64,000 nucleotides of DNA. Origin: Medicago truncatula (Eukaryota; Streptophyta; Magnoliopsida; Fabales; Fabaceae). Each line of letters starts with the position of its first letter. The first letter of the stretch is position 1. Of this stretch, positions 47,966 to 59,996 are shown piece by piece. The notes under the pieces are model-generated. The model had not been told where the DNA came from and made no database searches. It saw only the letters and a program-made list of their open reading frames with translations. The stretch is taken from positions 45,223,762 through 45,287,761 of the forward strand of contig NC_053042.1 in assembly GCF_003473485.1 (NCBI RefSeq), read 5' to 3'. The position numbers were made by a program, and so were the translations under genes.

Positions 47966-49084
47966 ATGTATTACTGGGTCGGAGCATCATCATCTGATTA
48001 CGCAGGAACACCTCCTCAACCTCGTAGTGGTCATTCCGCTGTTAATATTGGAAAATCCAAGGTTGTCGTCTTCGGTGGTCTTGTCGACAAAAAATTTCTC
48101 ACTGATATTCTTGTCTATGATATTGGTTAGTGACCCTTTTCTCTCTTCTTTTGTGGGTTGTTGTCAAAATTTGGAATTTGATTCGTTTTGTAATGTTGAA
48201 ATTTTCAGAGGCTAAGCTATGGTATCAACCGGAGTGTACTGGAAGTGATTCAGATGGACATGTGGGTCCCACTCCACGAGCATTTCATGTTGCTGTTGCT
48301 ATTGATTGTCATATGTTTGTTTTTGGTGGCCGTTCTGGTGGTCAGAGGTCTAGTTACTGTTTCAGTTTTTTTTATTTTTTTTATTTCTCACTATCTTATC
48401 ATTACATGTTTTGTAGATCACTTAGAATACATTGAGAAAGAGTTAATCTTGATTATACTTAGACCCTATTTGGGTAAACAACTAAACTATAAATGTACAT
48501 ATAAGTGCTTATGTATTAGCTATTTCTATAACAAAAGCTAAATGGCATGTTTGGATTGTCTTAATTGAGCCTATCTACTGGCATAAGCATTTGTGAGACT
48601 GTTTGGGAGAGATTATGAAAACAGTTTATGATATGCTCAAAAGTTGTTTTTGGCTCACTTCCATAAGCTCACAAAGATAGCTTTTGAAAATAGCTTATAC
48701 TTTATATGAAAATTTAGTATGACTTTATTTTATCTTGTGTTCTATAAATAAATTATACATAAGCACTTATATGATAAGTGCTTAATCAAGTTGTTTATCC
48801 AAACAGGGCCAAAACGATCTCAAACTACTTTCATATAAGCTATTAGCTGTTTTCATAAGCTATACTAGAGAGCCTGGTGGAAATAAGCTGAAAACTACTT
48901 ACGGGTTGACATGTCATAAGCTATTTCCTTAGGTCTCCCATACAGTATCACAAATTCAAACATACACTATATCATAAATGAATTGTTAATATTAGATTTA
49001 AGTAAAATAATTTTTGCTTTCATAGTTTTTATGGTGAAGATTAATGCATCTCAACTCACATGCTCTTGCTATTTTATGTGTGTG

Positions 49085-49117
<33 letters not shown>

Positions 49118-52100
49118 GTTCTCCTAATAATGTCTGAATTTTACAGGTTGGGGGACTTTTGGGTTTTGGATACTGGTAAGACATTCTGTATTATATTTGT
49201 TGGGTTATTGTTTTGTGATAACTTTCATTTTGTGAAATGTTTGAAATTGGCACTAATGTTTTCTTGGCATGTTGGCACTTGGAATGAACAATGTTGTTTA
49301 AAGATATATGGCAATGGTCTGAACTAACTGGCTTTGGTGACTTGCCTTCGCCGCGAGATTTCGCTGCAGCTTCATCTATTGGGAACCGGAAGATTGTTAT
49401 GTGAGACCTATAACATTTGATTTGACTGCGTATACCAATTGACTGGATAAGATTAGGACTAAATTAAAATGTTTGTTAATGGTGCAGGTATGGTGGATGG
49501 GATGGAAAAAAGTGGCTATCCGATGTTTATGTCTTGGACACAAGTATTTTTCTATCTCTGGATTTGGGTTTTATCTCTTGAAAACACAATTTCCTTTTAT
49601 GCAGTTCTAACAAGTGGTAATGCTGTCTTCTTACTTTCATAGTATCCCTTGAGTGGACTGAGCTCTCAGTTTCTGCAACATTGCCACAGCCTAGATGTGG
49701 GCATACTGCCACAATGGTCGAAAAACGGTTGCTTGTTTATGGTGGAAGAGGTGAAGTCTCATAATTTTCCTTGTTTAAGAATTGATTTGCTTGTATGTTG
49801 ATATCTTTTACGAGTTTATACCAGTCCTTTTATCCAAATTAAAAATGTCAAATATTTACGGGTGCTCTTAGGGTATTTTCTAAGAAATCAAAAGCAGAAT
49901 ATATTTATTGGAAAGGCATTTTTTTGTGATACCAATGTTTCAAACGTTGTCCTTCTGAATAAAGAATTTCTATCTCTTGATTCTGTCCCTATTATCTTAG
50001 TTACAATATAGTAGAAGATTTGAGTAAAAAATTATAGGAGAGGATTCAGCACTTCCTTTGGGTTTGACTTTAGTGGCAAGAAGATTAATGAAATTTCAAA
50101 TTTGCATGACTTATATGCCCTTTTTCTTTAATGTAGCTAATAAAATTGAACTTGGAATTTTCGTCAATCCTTTCTATATTCAAAGTACTCTGCTGTCGCA
50201 CGGCTGACCTTCATAAACCAATCTGAAACTCCAAAGTTCATTCTAAGGTGTAACCACTTTCCCCTACACGTGTGTCATGATAAAGTTAACTTCTGAATCA
50301 ACATTTTTAGTTTATGATAGTCTCTTCGGGATTTTGGTAAGCATTGGGTGTGTCCTGCTCTGGAGACTGGAATAACCCCCCAATCCTAATAATCATGTTG
50401 CTTTGATTTCCCTAACTTGCATGTAAATAAATGGAGGGAGCATATAGTATACTATTTGTTGTGGATGCGATTTCAATCTCATACGAAGTTATTAATTGAA
50501 ATGAGTGTTCTTGCCTGACTTTGATAGGAGGAGGTGGACCAATTATGGGTGATTTGTGGGCCTTGAAGGGCCTTATAGAAGAAGGTATGTATAGATATTT
50601 TTTGCTATATTTATATGTTTATCAAGTAAGATGTCGATTATTTACTATTTAGTTGTAGGCTGCAATTTTCTATTGTCACATCCATGTCCTCTATGGTATG
50701 TTGGTTGCTAAATCTTCTTATGAAAGTTGTTGAATTTATTCAAATTTAAAATTAAATGCGATCTCTTGTCAGTATGAAATGTCTTTCACTATTTAGTTTT
50801 TTTTTTTTTTTTTTTTCTGGATAGGAAAATGTTTGGTAAGTTAGTGGTTATGTTAGTTTCTAGGTTTGAACCTTGGACCTCCTGGTTTGGTTGCCATTTA
50901 ATAGTATCCAAGTATGAATAACACTTGAAACTTGTAGAATTGATTGAGCACACTTACAGAAGATATATATGTTCAAGTGGTGATGGGACAGTTTAGTTTG
51001 CGAACAAGCCTTCAGTCCATTTAGGGGGTGGAAAAGGCTTCCTTTTTATAGAGAAAATCTTGACTTGTGAATCCATAGGTGTGTCCATAAATTAGCAGTT
51101 TGACATGTCCCTTCCATACGATATGGAGCATATTTTCTCTAGAAGATTACAACATTGGTAGAAAACCCGACCAACATTTCAGTTTCATGCAACTTAGCAT
51201 GTCATTAGAAAGGGAGACAGGATATAGCGGGGACAGAATAGATTAAACAGAATATGGAGGAGATGGGAAATGGCAGGAAAAAGCATAGGTGGGTGAGGAT
51301 TATGAGTTGAACACGTATGGCAATGAGTCATTGGAGGATTGGCAACAAATGGCGTGTATTCTATAATATGTGTTTTCGGTTGCAAACTACAATCTGCGTC
51401 CCTTTGTCTCTGTTTTGATTAGAACATGGTTATATTTGCACCATTTCATACATTTTTTTATTCTAAATTTAAATATTTGTGGCTCCTTATTCAATTGGGT
51501 TATGTACTTATAGTTTGTATGTGTTGTGGAGTGAAGAGAATGAAACACCCGGGTGGACTCAGTTAAAGCTTCCAGGTCAAGCTCCATCTCCCCGTTGTGG
51601 CCATTCAGTTACAAATGCTGGACACTATGTAAACACATTTGCACAATCCTTATTTATCTTTCTAGTTTTGCTATATTTTAGATTGCTTTTAGTCTTTTAC
51701 TGTAAAAATTGGATGTTTCTACTGTTTCTACCTCATTCTGTAATAAAATAATCTACATTTTTAAAAAAAAATTGTATTGCAGGCTAGGTATTAAGGTAGT
51801 GTTTAGCCCAACTTTTTACAACTTAATTGCTGTTCTAAAGTTAAAGATGAAATAAGACCTTCAAAAGTAAAGTTAAAGTTGTTCGGTGTTTTTTTAGTTT
51901 GGCTTCAAAACTATTTGGAAGTTGGAAATTGTTTGGTAACTTTTAATATTTTTGTAAATAAGTAATTATTGTTGTGGGTGCATATTATGTTAATATTAGC
52001 TTTTCATATTAGGCCTATTAAACAAGCCTAGTCTATATATTCAGATTAGTGTTTCTACTCTTCACACAATTGATTTATAGTACTACAGAATATTTTTCCA

Positions 52101-55100
52101 CAAATATAATTGTTTAAAATTACAACGACGGGTACAACATAGCAAGTCTTACGATATCTCGAATATCCGGTGAATCTAACAGTATCTTGAACCTTCCATG
52201 GAGCATGATGTTAGAGTCTAGAGAGAAGAGAGAGATTTGAGAGAATTAAATTTTGATTGTAGAATGTAAAAACTGAATGTGTTATTGATCTTCTGAGTTC
52301 AATAGTGTTTATAGCTACTGAAAACTTGCAAAATAGGCTAATCAAATTAACAAAAGTTCAACTAACACTAACAGCTACGTGATAGGATCTAATATGTATG
52401 CATAAGCCCAAATGTTCAAGGCCCACTTAGAGGGAGTTAGTTACAATAGATAAAGAAAGTGGAGAGGTTATATAAAGGAATGAGAGGATAGAGTTAGGCA
52501 TCTTTGATCATTTTGTTCATCAGAACCTTAGGGTTTAGGCAGAGAGAGAAATGTCTCTTCTCTGAGGAGCTTCTGCTCTAGGGTTACAGGACTATCTTCT
52601 GTAATACATCTATTTTCAATTCAATAATACAATTTATTTCTTTTCTGTGAATTCGAGTTTCTATCAATTGGTCCGACCTACCGGATCTACAGGATTCCGT
52701 TGACGGGGTAGTCTATACGTTATTGAGTGCCAAGAAGATAGGGAAGGTTCAAAGGAGTCTTGGTGGACCGCCATTAAAGTCGTCAGAACCACCGTACTCC
52801 GGTTACAATTCCGTTCACGAGTGTGGCTTTGTTGCTGAAGGTGAAGGTGAGAATGTTCTAGAGAAGGCAGGGGCAAAAAGGGAAATTGGTGAGTTGTGTA
52901 TCACTTTAAATCTAAGTGGGCCTTGAACATTTGGGCTTATGCATACATATTAGATCCTATCACTACGCCTACTAACTAAAAATGCTGTTGATAACTGATT
53001 GTCTGTTGTGCCAAGCTAGCATAACTGACTGGAAGACTCTAGAAACACTTCACAGTATTCCCGATCGAGAATTTTTTGGACAATGCTCATACTCTCGTCG
53101 AATGTCTTTTGTTAAAATTTATTTGGTCTATCTTTTGCTTTTAAGGAGAAGAAAAACCTAAAAAGATCTAAGCCAAACACTATCTAAAAAGGCTAGCTGT
53201 TATGTTCATGTTAGACATGTGAAGGTGGTTGAAGGCTTGTTGCTAGTAATAAAAAAAACTAATCCTTATCCCACAAGACTTGTTAATACATCCATATGAT
53301 TGTTAGAATTTACCACTTTAACTTAGAATCATATCATTTGTTTGTTTCTTTTATTAATGTTGGAGTGGATTTTTCAGTTGTTGATGTTTGGCGGGCACGG
53401 GACCGGTGGATGGTTGAGTCGTTATGATATCTACTACAATGATTGCGTTGTATTGGACAGAGGTGAGAACTCCCAGTCTACCTGTCTGGTATGATGCAGG
53501 CTTATGCTTATCTATACCATTCTTGTTTTTGGAACCATGAAATTCTTTCTTTCTACTGTTGATCTGTTCCATTTAAAGTCAACTTGTTAATGTTCTCTGG
53601 CATCATTGCACATTAATTTATTTATAGTTGGGACTGCAAAATGCTTTGAGGGAGAAAAGAAAATTAGATGAATATGATGCATGTTAGCCACATGAAGGGT
53701 GTCTGTTTCTATTTTCTTTCTTCTATGTTGGAAATTCAGAGATTCCGGTTTCATTAATCGGAAGTCTTTGGGTTTTTTTATAGGAGTTGACCTCTAGTAT
53801 CCAAGGAGGGTTATTAGCTTCATTTTATGTTTTTATTTTATTTATTTGTACTACTTTTGAAGAATGCTTGATGAACCTTAAAATTTATGCAAAATAATAA
53901 ATATCTGGCTTTCATCTCATGAATTTATTATCTCTTGATTTGAAAGTTTTTTTTCTTTTTGTTGGGCTGTTGTTATAATCAGTTTAAGAACCTTTGTGTA
54001 CTTCACAAATCTTGATCCTATGAAGTTACAAACGAACACTTTCTTACTTGTGGAACCTTATAATAATTGAAACATTTTTGAGGTTCAAGAAGAATTATTT
54101 ATGTTTCAAGTAAATGAAAAGGCATGTAGAATATTTAATATTTGATGATAATAACTTATTCTTGAAAAAAAAAACAAATGAGCTAATGATGCAAAATCAT
54201 GTCTTTGAATGAAAAATTGTGTATGTTACATGTTGCTTTAACTTTTACTGAAAAGGGAAGTTTGCAAAACATGGTATTCAGTTCATATTCATTATTTGAA
54301 ACAAATCACATATATTAGCCTTCCTTTGTGTTAAATTATGTCACGAAGATAATCAATGATTTTTTATTGGAGAAATACCAAGTTCAGTTACTTAAATTGT
54401 TCAGTAGGCTAATTGTTTGTATTTCTGTTCGTATAGTTTCAGCAACGTGGAAGAGGCTATCCGTAGGCAACGAACCCCCTCCCGCCCGAGCATACCACTC
54501 CATGACAGCTATTGGTTCACGGTATCTGCTAATCGGTGGCTTTGATGGCAAATCAACTTATGGCGAGCCATGGTGGTTAGTCCCTCAAGGTATTTATTGT
54601 GCTTTTAAGGTCTTCAAACTTGTTGTTGTTGTTGTTGTTGTTATTGTTAAATTCAGATAAAATTTCCAAGTATTTTTCACTGATTAACTTTGCAAATTAG
54701 GGGTTTTAACCGTTTTTTGTTTAGCAGTGACTTCTTTGCAAGCAAGATTCTCTGTCAATTTTTTTTTAATAAGCGTCTGTCAAACAATATCTGTTACTGC
54801 GTGGATTATGTTATTTTCTTTATATGCATGTATCTGGTTTTCTGTAGGAGTACACTCACTAGGATTGTTGTTTTAACCGGAAGGAATATTCTGATCTTGG
54901 AACTTTCTAATCAGTCTGTGCTTTGATTTATAATCAAAGAGAGCAGTCTTTTCAAAAAATTACTGTTTACAATGGAGAAAATTGAGAAGTAGGAACCTTT
55001 CAATCTCATAAGATAAATGTTAAAAGAACCGACTAGTCAAGAGTCAGAGGCACTCAAAAAACTAATTCCCCTCACTTTGCTTGTTTTACCAGATGACCCA

Positions 55101-56143
55101 ATTGCAAATAGGTTAACTGCATCTCCACCTAGAAATATTTCTGAAAGTAAAGATGCAGCGTCACTTAATGGTAACTTTCAACCTCAATTCCAGGTATTGG
55201 TTAAACTTGTTTTGCCTTATCTTCGTAGCACTTTTTTGTCTTCTCGATACTTCTCTTAATTTGAAGAGAATATTACAAACTTAGGTTAAATTAGGAGATA
55301 TAATACTTCCTGTCATTTAATAGATCCAACTCAGTTTCTTGAATTAGTTTATTGCCATCACCTTTGCCAGGAAAACCAAGTAGAGAAGTTTCCTCTCTCA
55401 GAATTGCAACGAAGATTACAACTATCAGTTTCACAGTCCAATTCTATGCTTCCAATTGTGAATGAGTTGGAAGACAAAGAGCTTCTTGAATTAGCATCAA
55501 GATTAGCAGGTCAAAATGTTTCTGCAAATTCACTGGTAAAGTAAAACATTCCTTTAGTTATGACAAACTTTTCTGTACGTTGTTATCATAGAAGTAATTT
55601 GATTGAAATGGTATTCCATTTCCGATAACAAGGCAATTGAGGCACTCCGTGAACACTGGAAGAAGGCTGAACCAAATATGATCAAACTCAAAGAGCTTGG
55701 ACCATTGCTCCGGGATTACCAACGTCTAATTCACCGGCTTCATCTGTAAGAACTACATTGTTTATTCATTTTTTTAGTTTGTGAGAAATTCATTTTGTTT
55801 TCAAACTTAACTGATGAATAGTTTGGATTGTGTTGTTTTCCTTTCTTAACTTAATTAGAGAAAAGAGTACATCTGACCAGCAACCTGGATTTGACGAACA
55901 TGTGATGCATCGATTTTATCATGTCAGAAACGTTTCACAGGTATACTTTTTGTGATTAAATGGATTATAAAAGGCAGGGTTATTAGGCAGGGACACTGAA
56001 TAAACTTTATATTATAATTCTACAAATTACAATACCATTTTTTATTTTCTGATTGTCTTCATTTACTCTTGTTGCAGTTGCGCATGGATGATATACCAAA
56101 ACTTTTGGATGAGTACAGACAGCTTCCTGTATTATGTTTCTGA
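47966..56143 (+). CDS. Kelch-repeat (galactose oxidase-like beta-propeller) protein
   Basis: 500 residues from 15 exons: 47966-48125, 48209-48347, 49147-49175, 49304-49400, 49488-49543, 49643-49750, 50528-50584, 51537-51628, 53378-53462, 54437-54589, 55093-55193, 55371-55535, 55633-55745, 55859-55940 and 56078-56143. The lengths sum to 1503 and every phase agrees. At least six kelch motifs can be read (PRSGHSAVN...[15 protein letters not shown]...[15 protein letters not shown]...[15 protein letters not shown]...[15 protein letters not shown]...[15 protein letters not shown]...LLIGG), filling residues about 20-330. The C-terminal third is helical, with [15 protein letters not shown] and [20 protein letters not shown]. 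No F-box or acyl-CoA-binding domain is present, so it is a plain kelch protein, likely a protein-binding scaffold. I know Arabidopsis relatives only as unnamed kelch-superfamily proteins. The ATG at 47966 gives [14 protein letters not shown]. Confidence 0.93.
48462..48811. mobile_element. MITE in kelch-gene intron 2
   Basis: The left end GACCCTATTTGGGTAAACAA and the right end, complement GGCCCTGTTTGGATAAACAA, are inverted repeats. Internal CATAAGCACTT/ATAAGCTC phrases pair with each other. About 350 bp. Related to the remnant at 38800-39065. Confidence 0.72.
49084..49114. repeat. (GT)n microsatellite in kelch-gene intron 2
   Basis: About 15 GT units with one interruption, 30 bases before the exon 3 acceptor region. 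Likely length-polymorphic. Confidence 0.9.
51990..53130 (-). mobile_element. Old LTR-retroelement-like fragment in kelch-gene intron 8 (host of the nested element)
   Basis: Either side of the inserted element at 52380-52962 the sequence looks like LTR material on the minus strand: a run of TCTCTCTTCTCTCTAGACTC, AACACTATTGAACTCAGAAG, and ATGCTCCATGGAAGGTTCAA after it. No second LTR or clear ends could be fixed, so the assignment is tentative. Confidence 0.35.
52380..52962 (+). mobile_element. Aberrant miniature LTR element with inverted outer ends
   Basis: 5-bp target duplication CTACG at 52375-52379 and 52963-52967. The left part (52380-52666) looks like a full LTR: it starts TGATAG, ends CTATCA, and has TATATAAAGG near 52470 and an AATACAA-type 3' region. 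AT plus TGGTCCGACC follows, a plausible tRNA primer site. After about 245 bp of internal sequence, the right end (52913-52962) is an exact 50-base reverse complement of the left LTR start instead of a direct second LTR. No coding domain. Confidence 0.8.
54617..54646. repeat. (GTT)n microsatellite in kelch-gene intron 10
   Basis: Six to seven GTT units, interrupted by ATT near the end. Confidence 0.85.
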
Positions 56144-57000
56144 TTGTCACACTCAATTTTATTTTATTTTAGAATTTGTTTAAGTTTTGTTATAAACGTA
56201 TATAGAACTATTGACGAACTTTGAAATGTTCTATTCACTGAAACTGAAAAATTAACATAAATATTCAATAGCTAAGTAACGGGTCCAAATCAATGAGTTG
56301 TCATTGAATCCCTGTGTAAAAATTATTGATTAGTCGTATGATTTTTCAGTACTTCATTTCAAACATACCATTTTGTTTATCACAAGTTCATTCTGCATAG
56401 TCTTTGAACTTAAGACTCTAACGGTGTTTGGTTTTGGAATAGAAGTTGTGGAGAGAGATTGGTTTAAGAGAAAGGAGAAGAGAAATAAAAGTGTTGATTG
56501 CTTTAAGATGTACAAAAATATCCTTGAATTAAAAAATGTGCCATAAAAAAAAAAAACTACTCCAATGTTCTATATTTGGCTTAGCTTGCTTATGATACTA
56601 TATATATATATATATATAATCAAATATTCAAGGAATCTGAAGATGAAATATTTTTTATAATAATGATCAAAGGGTAAATAATTTTGTTTCTCAACAATAC
56701 TAATACCCCATTGACAGCTCACCAATCATCTCTTATGATCGAATTGTGGGCGAATCGGTGTGTAAAAGAACCGTGAACCGGTTCGCTGAACCAGGTTCGT
56801 GGTTCTCTAGGTTGGCAAGCGAATTCTGTTACTATGCACTAACCTACCATAAACAATCGAAGCTAAAGATCAGCCGTCTAGTTGGTTATTACAACGAGCA
56901 ATGCTGTATCTCTAGAAAAATAACATCAGAATTCTTCAAGAATAAAGAGCAGTCAATCACAATGCACTATTTGCCACAATGTGAACAAATAAATCATGCA
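56144..57000. other. 3' flank of the kelch gene; AT microsatellite; unassigned sequence
   Basis: 3' UTR of the kelch gene at the left. An (AT)n run lies at about 56600-56619. Sequence at 56740-57000 is more GC-rich, with repeated AACCG/GGTTCG words (ACCGTGAACCGGTTCG), but shows no known coding domain. Confidence 0.4.
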
Positions 57001-57675
57001 TGTGAGAGTTAACTTAAAATCAGGTTCTGCAGAAATCGTGGCACGATTAGAGGTTTCAGTTTTGAGGCAAGTCACTGGATTTTTCGTGGCACGGTGGGAT
57101 TGCAACGTGGCACGATGGTGCACTGGCAGCGAATAACAGAAACATATTTTTGGATGCAGATTTGTTCCAAATTTTAAGCGATACTTTTACTATAAATATA
57201 GACCTTGTATCAGAGTAAACTTTGAGATAGAGGGGGCTGAAATAAGGGTTTAGAAAGGCAACAACAAAACTAGGGTTTGTATAGAGTTTGTCTCTTTGGA
57301 ACAAACACTGGGGTTTGAAGGTTGATTCACCTTGGGAAACACTATTAGGATTGAGTCACTTGGTTACGGGAAGAGATTGCGACTTTGGGTAGAATTAGGC
57401 TGGAGACTTATTCTTGTAACTCATTGATATCTCTTTTGTAACGTTACTCATCATATAGTGAAACGGAGGGCTGCTCTCTCCATCAGACTATGTCAATTTG
57501 GACCGAACTGGGTCAACAAATTCTCTTGTGTTCTCTCTTCCTTTCTCTCTTGCTGTTTTCTACTTTTGACTTGTGTTTATAATTATTTCATACACTTTGA
57601 TTTTGGTTGTCTGATTATCACTTGCTCCGCACATCAAGTTTGTTATTGGTGTGTTTTCTCATCGAATTCACAACA
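57001..57675 (+). mobile_element. Solo LTR of a Copia/SIRE-like retrotransposon
   Basis: Starts TGTGAGAG and ends TTCACAACA, with the 5-base target duplication ATGCA at 56996-57000 and 57676-57680. Inside is a plausible promoter (ACTATAAATATAGACC near 57188) followed by CT-rich leader sequence, in the order expected of U3-R-U5. Neither a partner LTR nor internal coding sequence is nearby, so this is what remains after LTR-LTR recombination. Superfamily from 5-bp duplication and general look only. Confidence 0.82.
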
Positions 57676-58339
57676 ATGCAATTAAAACTTGTCAACTGTG
57701 TCTTGAAAAATTCTTGATGCTATTTTTCTAGAGAAATAGCATTTAGAAAAAGGATCAAACAAATAAGTCTCACAGTATGCATGGAAATAATGGCTCTAAA
57801 CATGGTGCTTGATTCGAAGCAAAGTTGGTAAGATATTTAGTTCTTATTATCAACACATCCGAAACTTCTTTTGCATTATGCGATCATTTTAATTCAATAT
57901 AACAATCTGCAGAGCACATGAAGACTGGGTATTGGGACATCCACATTATCATTGTCAAAGGTTAATGAATGATGCTACATGCAAGGACCAAAGCCAATAG
58001 CCCCAACAAATAAGGCAATTACTTGATGTTGAACATGTTTTTGATGTTGCTCCTTGCTCGAGCATTTGCTTCATTTATGATTCCTTTATTGTGAGTATAT
58101 CAACCCATGCCTCATTTTGTCGACTTTTTATTTTTTAAACCATTGTTACAATTGGATATGATTTGATCAACTGCAGCATGTGACTAATTTGTATTCTGTC
58201 ATATTTATTGAGTGGCAAATGGAGTGAGTTGGTTGTATAGTGTTTATTTAAAACCTCAAGGTAATGGCCACGAAAGAGGTGTTTTGTTCGGATTAATTGT
58301 TTACAGTCGAAGATTTTACAGATTGGTTGGTTGCTAGAT
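57676..58339. other. Intergenic; no clear gene
   Basis: A short phrase on the plus strand translating as EDWVLGHPHYHCQRLMN near 57920 resembles a retroelement GAG-pre-integrase segment, but it is too short to call. A small inverted pair (GCTATTTTTCT/AGAAATAGC) lies near 57719-57741. Confidence 0.3.
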
Positions 58340-59260
58340 CGACACCAAACTGTTTGCTGCAAAGTTTGGATTTGACTTGGGGATAGGTGGTGCTGGTTGC
58401 CGGGTCTCTGCTTTAAGTTTTAACTATTTGGTGCAAAGAATATTGCCGAAGGGGCAACGAAGTGTTGAGGGATAAATTCCCTAGACTTTTTGCTATCACA
58501 AATAATCAAAATGCAAGTGTGCGGGATATGTTGTTGTGGAAAGATGGGTTGTGGGTTTTTGAATTTGTTTGTTTGAGAAGAGGAATTGTTGACGACATTG
58601 AAGGAGACACTATATGGCTTTCATAGTTTGAAAGTTGATGATGATTGGTTGTGGAGGTCGGGGGAGAATGATGTGTGGGAAGAGGAATCCTTTAAAAATT
58701 GATTTTTGGGGAGCAAAGGTGGAGTGATATAGAGAAGAAGGTTTTTGGTTATTTGTGGAAAGGTGCAACTCCTTCAAGGGTCATGACGTTCTCTTGGAAA
58801 CTCCTCCTTGATCGAATTCCGTCACGAGTTAATCTGACTAGCCGTAACATTGTCCCACCAGGAGAGATTGTTTCTTGTCCGTTGTGCGATGCACCACGAA
58901 TCATCTCTTTTTGTTTTGTGAAGTTTCGAGAGGAGTTTAGTTTTTGGTGATGAGATGGTTAGAATTCTCATCTATTACTCCTCCAAATTTGTTTGTGCAT
59001 TTGGATTGTTGGAGTAGTGGAGCGATGAATGCCAAAGTACGGAAGTTTTTTTGGCTTATTTGGCAGGCTACGATTTGGGCTATTCGGAATGCGAGAAATA
59101 ATTGAATTTATCTTGCAGGTTGGAAGGTAATCAGTAACACTAATTAAGGAACTTATCTTGCAAGCCAATCTTTGGAAAAAGAAAGGGAACACATAAAAGA
59201 AATTGTAAGTAATCTTTTAGCCATTTTTAACAACCGTGAACCTATTTGAAGATTATTGTG
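58340..59260 (+). pseudogene. LINE ORF2 C-terminal fragment (zinc-binding region)
   Basis: 58732-58920 encodes VFGYLWKGATPSRVMTFSWK and LLLDRIPSRVNLTSRNIV, then ISCPLC-like SCPLCD. This is the zf-RVT domain found after plant L1 reverse transcriptases. Upstream frames hold DWLWRSGENDVW and MLLWKDGLWVFEF-like phrases of the same region, and downstream frames hold MRWL.../FFWLIWQATIWAIRNARN. Several frameshifts and stops break it. Confidence 0.72.
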
Positions 59261-59429
59261 TTTGAATATTTGACATAAACAGTGCCATTGTTCTTTAAAC
59301 AACCAATGATGCTGCTAAAATCTTCTTGCTTATAGCTTCTTTTTTATCTAAGCCAATGGATTACCGTAAATCATTCTGGTGATCATGGATTAATGATCTA
59401 GATGCTAAGTATTGGTCTATAATATATAC

Positions 59430-59547
59430 TACTCCGGATCACTTTATAAGCAAAATAGGTAGTTGAAAAGTTGATGTATGTGGACTAAATTTTTAGTCAT
59501 ACACCAATTTTTCAACTACTTGCTTTTATTTCATTTCCTAGGAAGTA
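59430..59547. mobile_element. Short fold-back MITE
   Basis: TACTCCGGATCACTTTATAA at the left and a complementary end reading TACTTCCTAGGAAATG. The inner arms pair better (AGTTGAAAAGTTGATGTATG against CATACACCAATTTTTCAACT). TA at both edges. Confidence 0.6.
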
Positions 59548-59846
59548 CTTGTTAGTTGTCCCGATAACTTTCCTTAAGCTGCGTTGTTTTTAAATATCAA
59601 TTTTACATCCTCCTCTTGTAATTAACAACATTCCTTTCTTTCACTTTTGCAGATTTTACAACCAAATTTCATAGTTCTCCAAAAGTGAGATGTGGAGACT
59701 TTTTCATATTGATTGTCTTGGGTTAGTTTAATGGCAATAGCTGCGTTTAAGTAAATAGTTGTGTGTTTCTTAGCTAACCCTACACATAACTTACTTATTA
59801 TAGAGACAGTTTTGTTGGGGGAAAAGGAAAGGGGTGTTGCAACGCA

Positions 59847-59996
59847 TACTCCCTCCGTTTCAAAATATAAGCAAAATTCACCTTTTTATGTTCATTCATT
59901 TAATTATGTATGTGGTCCATATTATGAACCACATACATCATTAAACGAATGAACCTAAAAAGTGAATTTTGCTTATATTTTGAGACGGAGGGAGTA
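59847..59996. mobile_element. Near-perfect fold-back Stowaway-like MITE (150 bp)
   Basis: The left arm TACTCCCTCCGTTTCAAAAT and the right arm ATTTTGAGACGGAGGGAGTA are inverted copies. The pairing runs through AAGCAAAATTCACCTTTTTA and onward to a central palindrome around CCATATTATGAACC. Few mismatches, so a young copy. The same family in older form is at 31800-31950. Confidence 0.85.

Noticed and set aside
48983..49327. Open frame across the (GT)n repeat
   Set aside because: It reads through an intron, exon 3 and the microsatellite in a frame unlike the kelch protein; the Cys/Val run is just the GT repeat.
52664..52926. Small proteins inside the nested retroelement on either strand
   Set aside because: No gag, protease or other domain is recognisable, and the frames cross the element's repeat ends.
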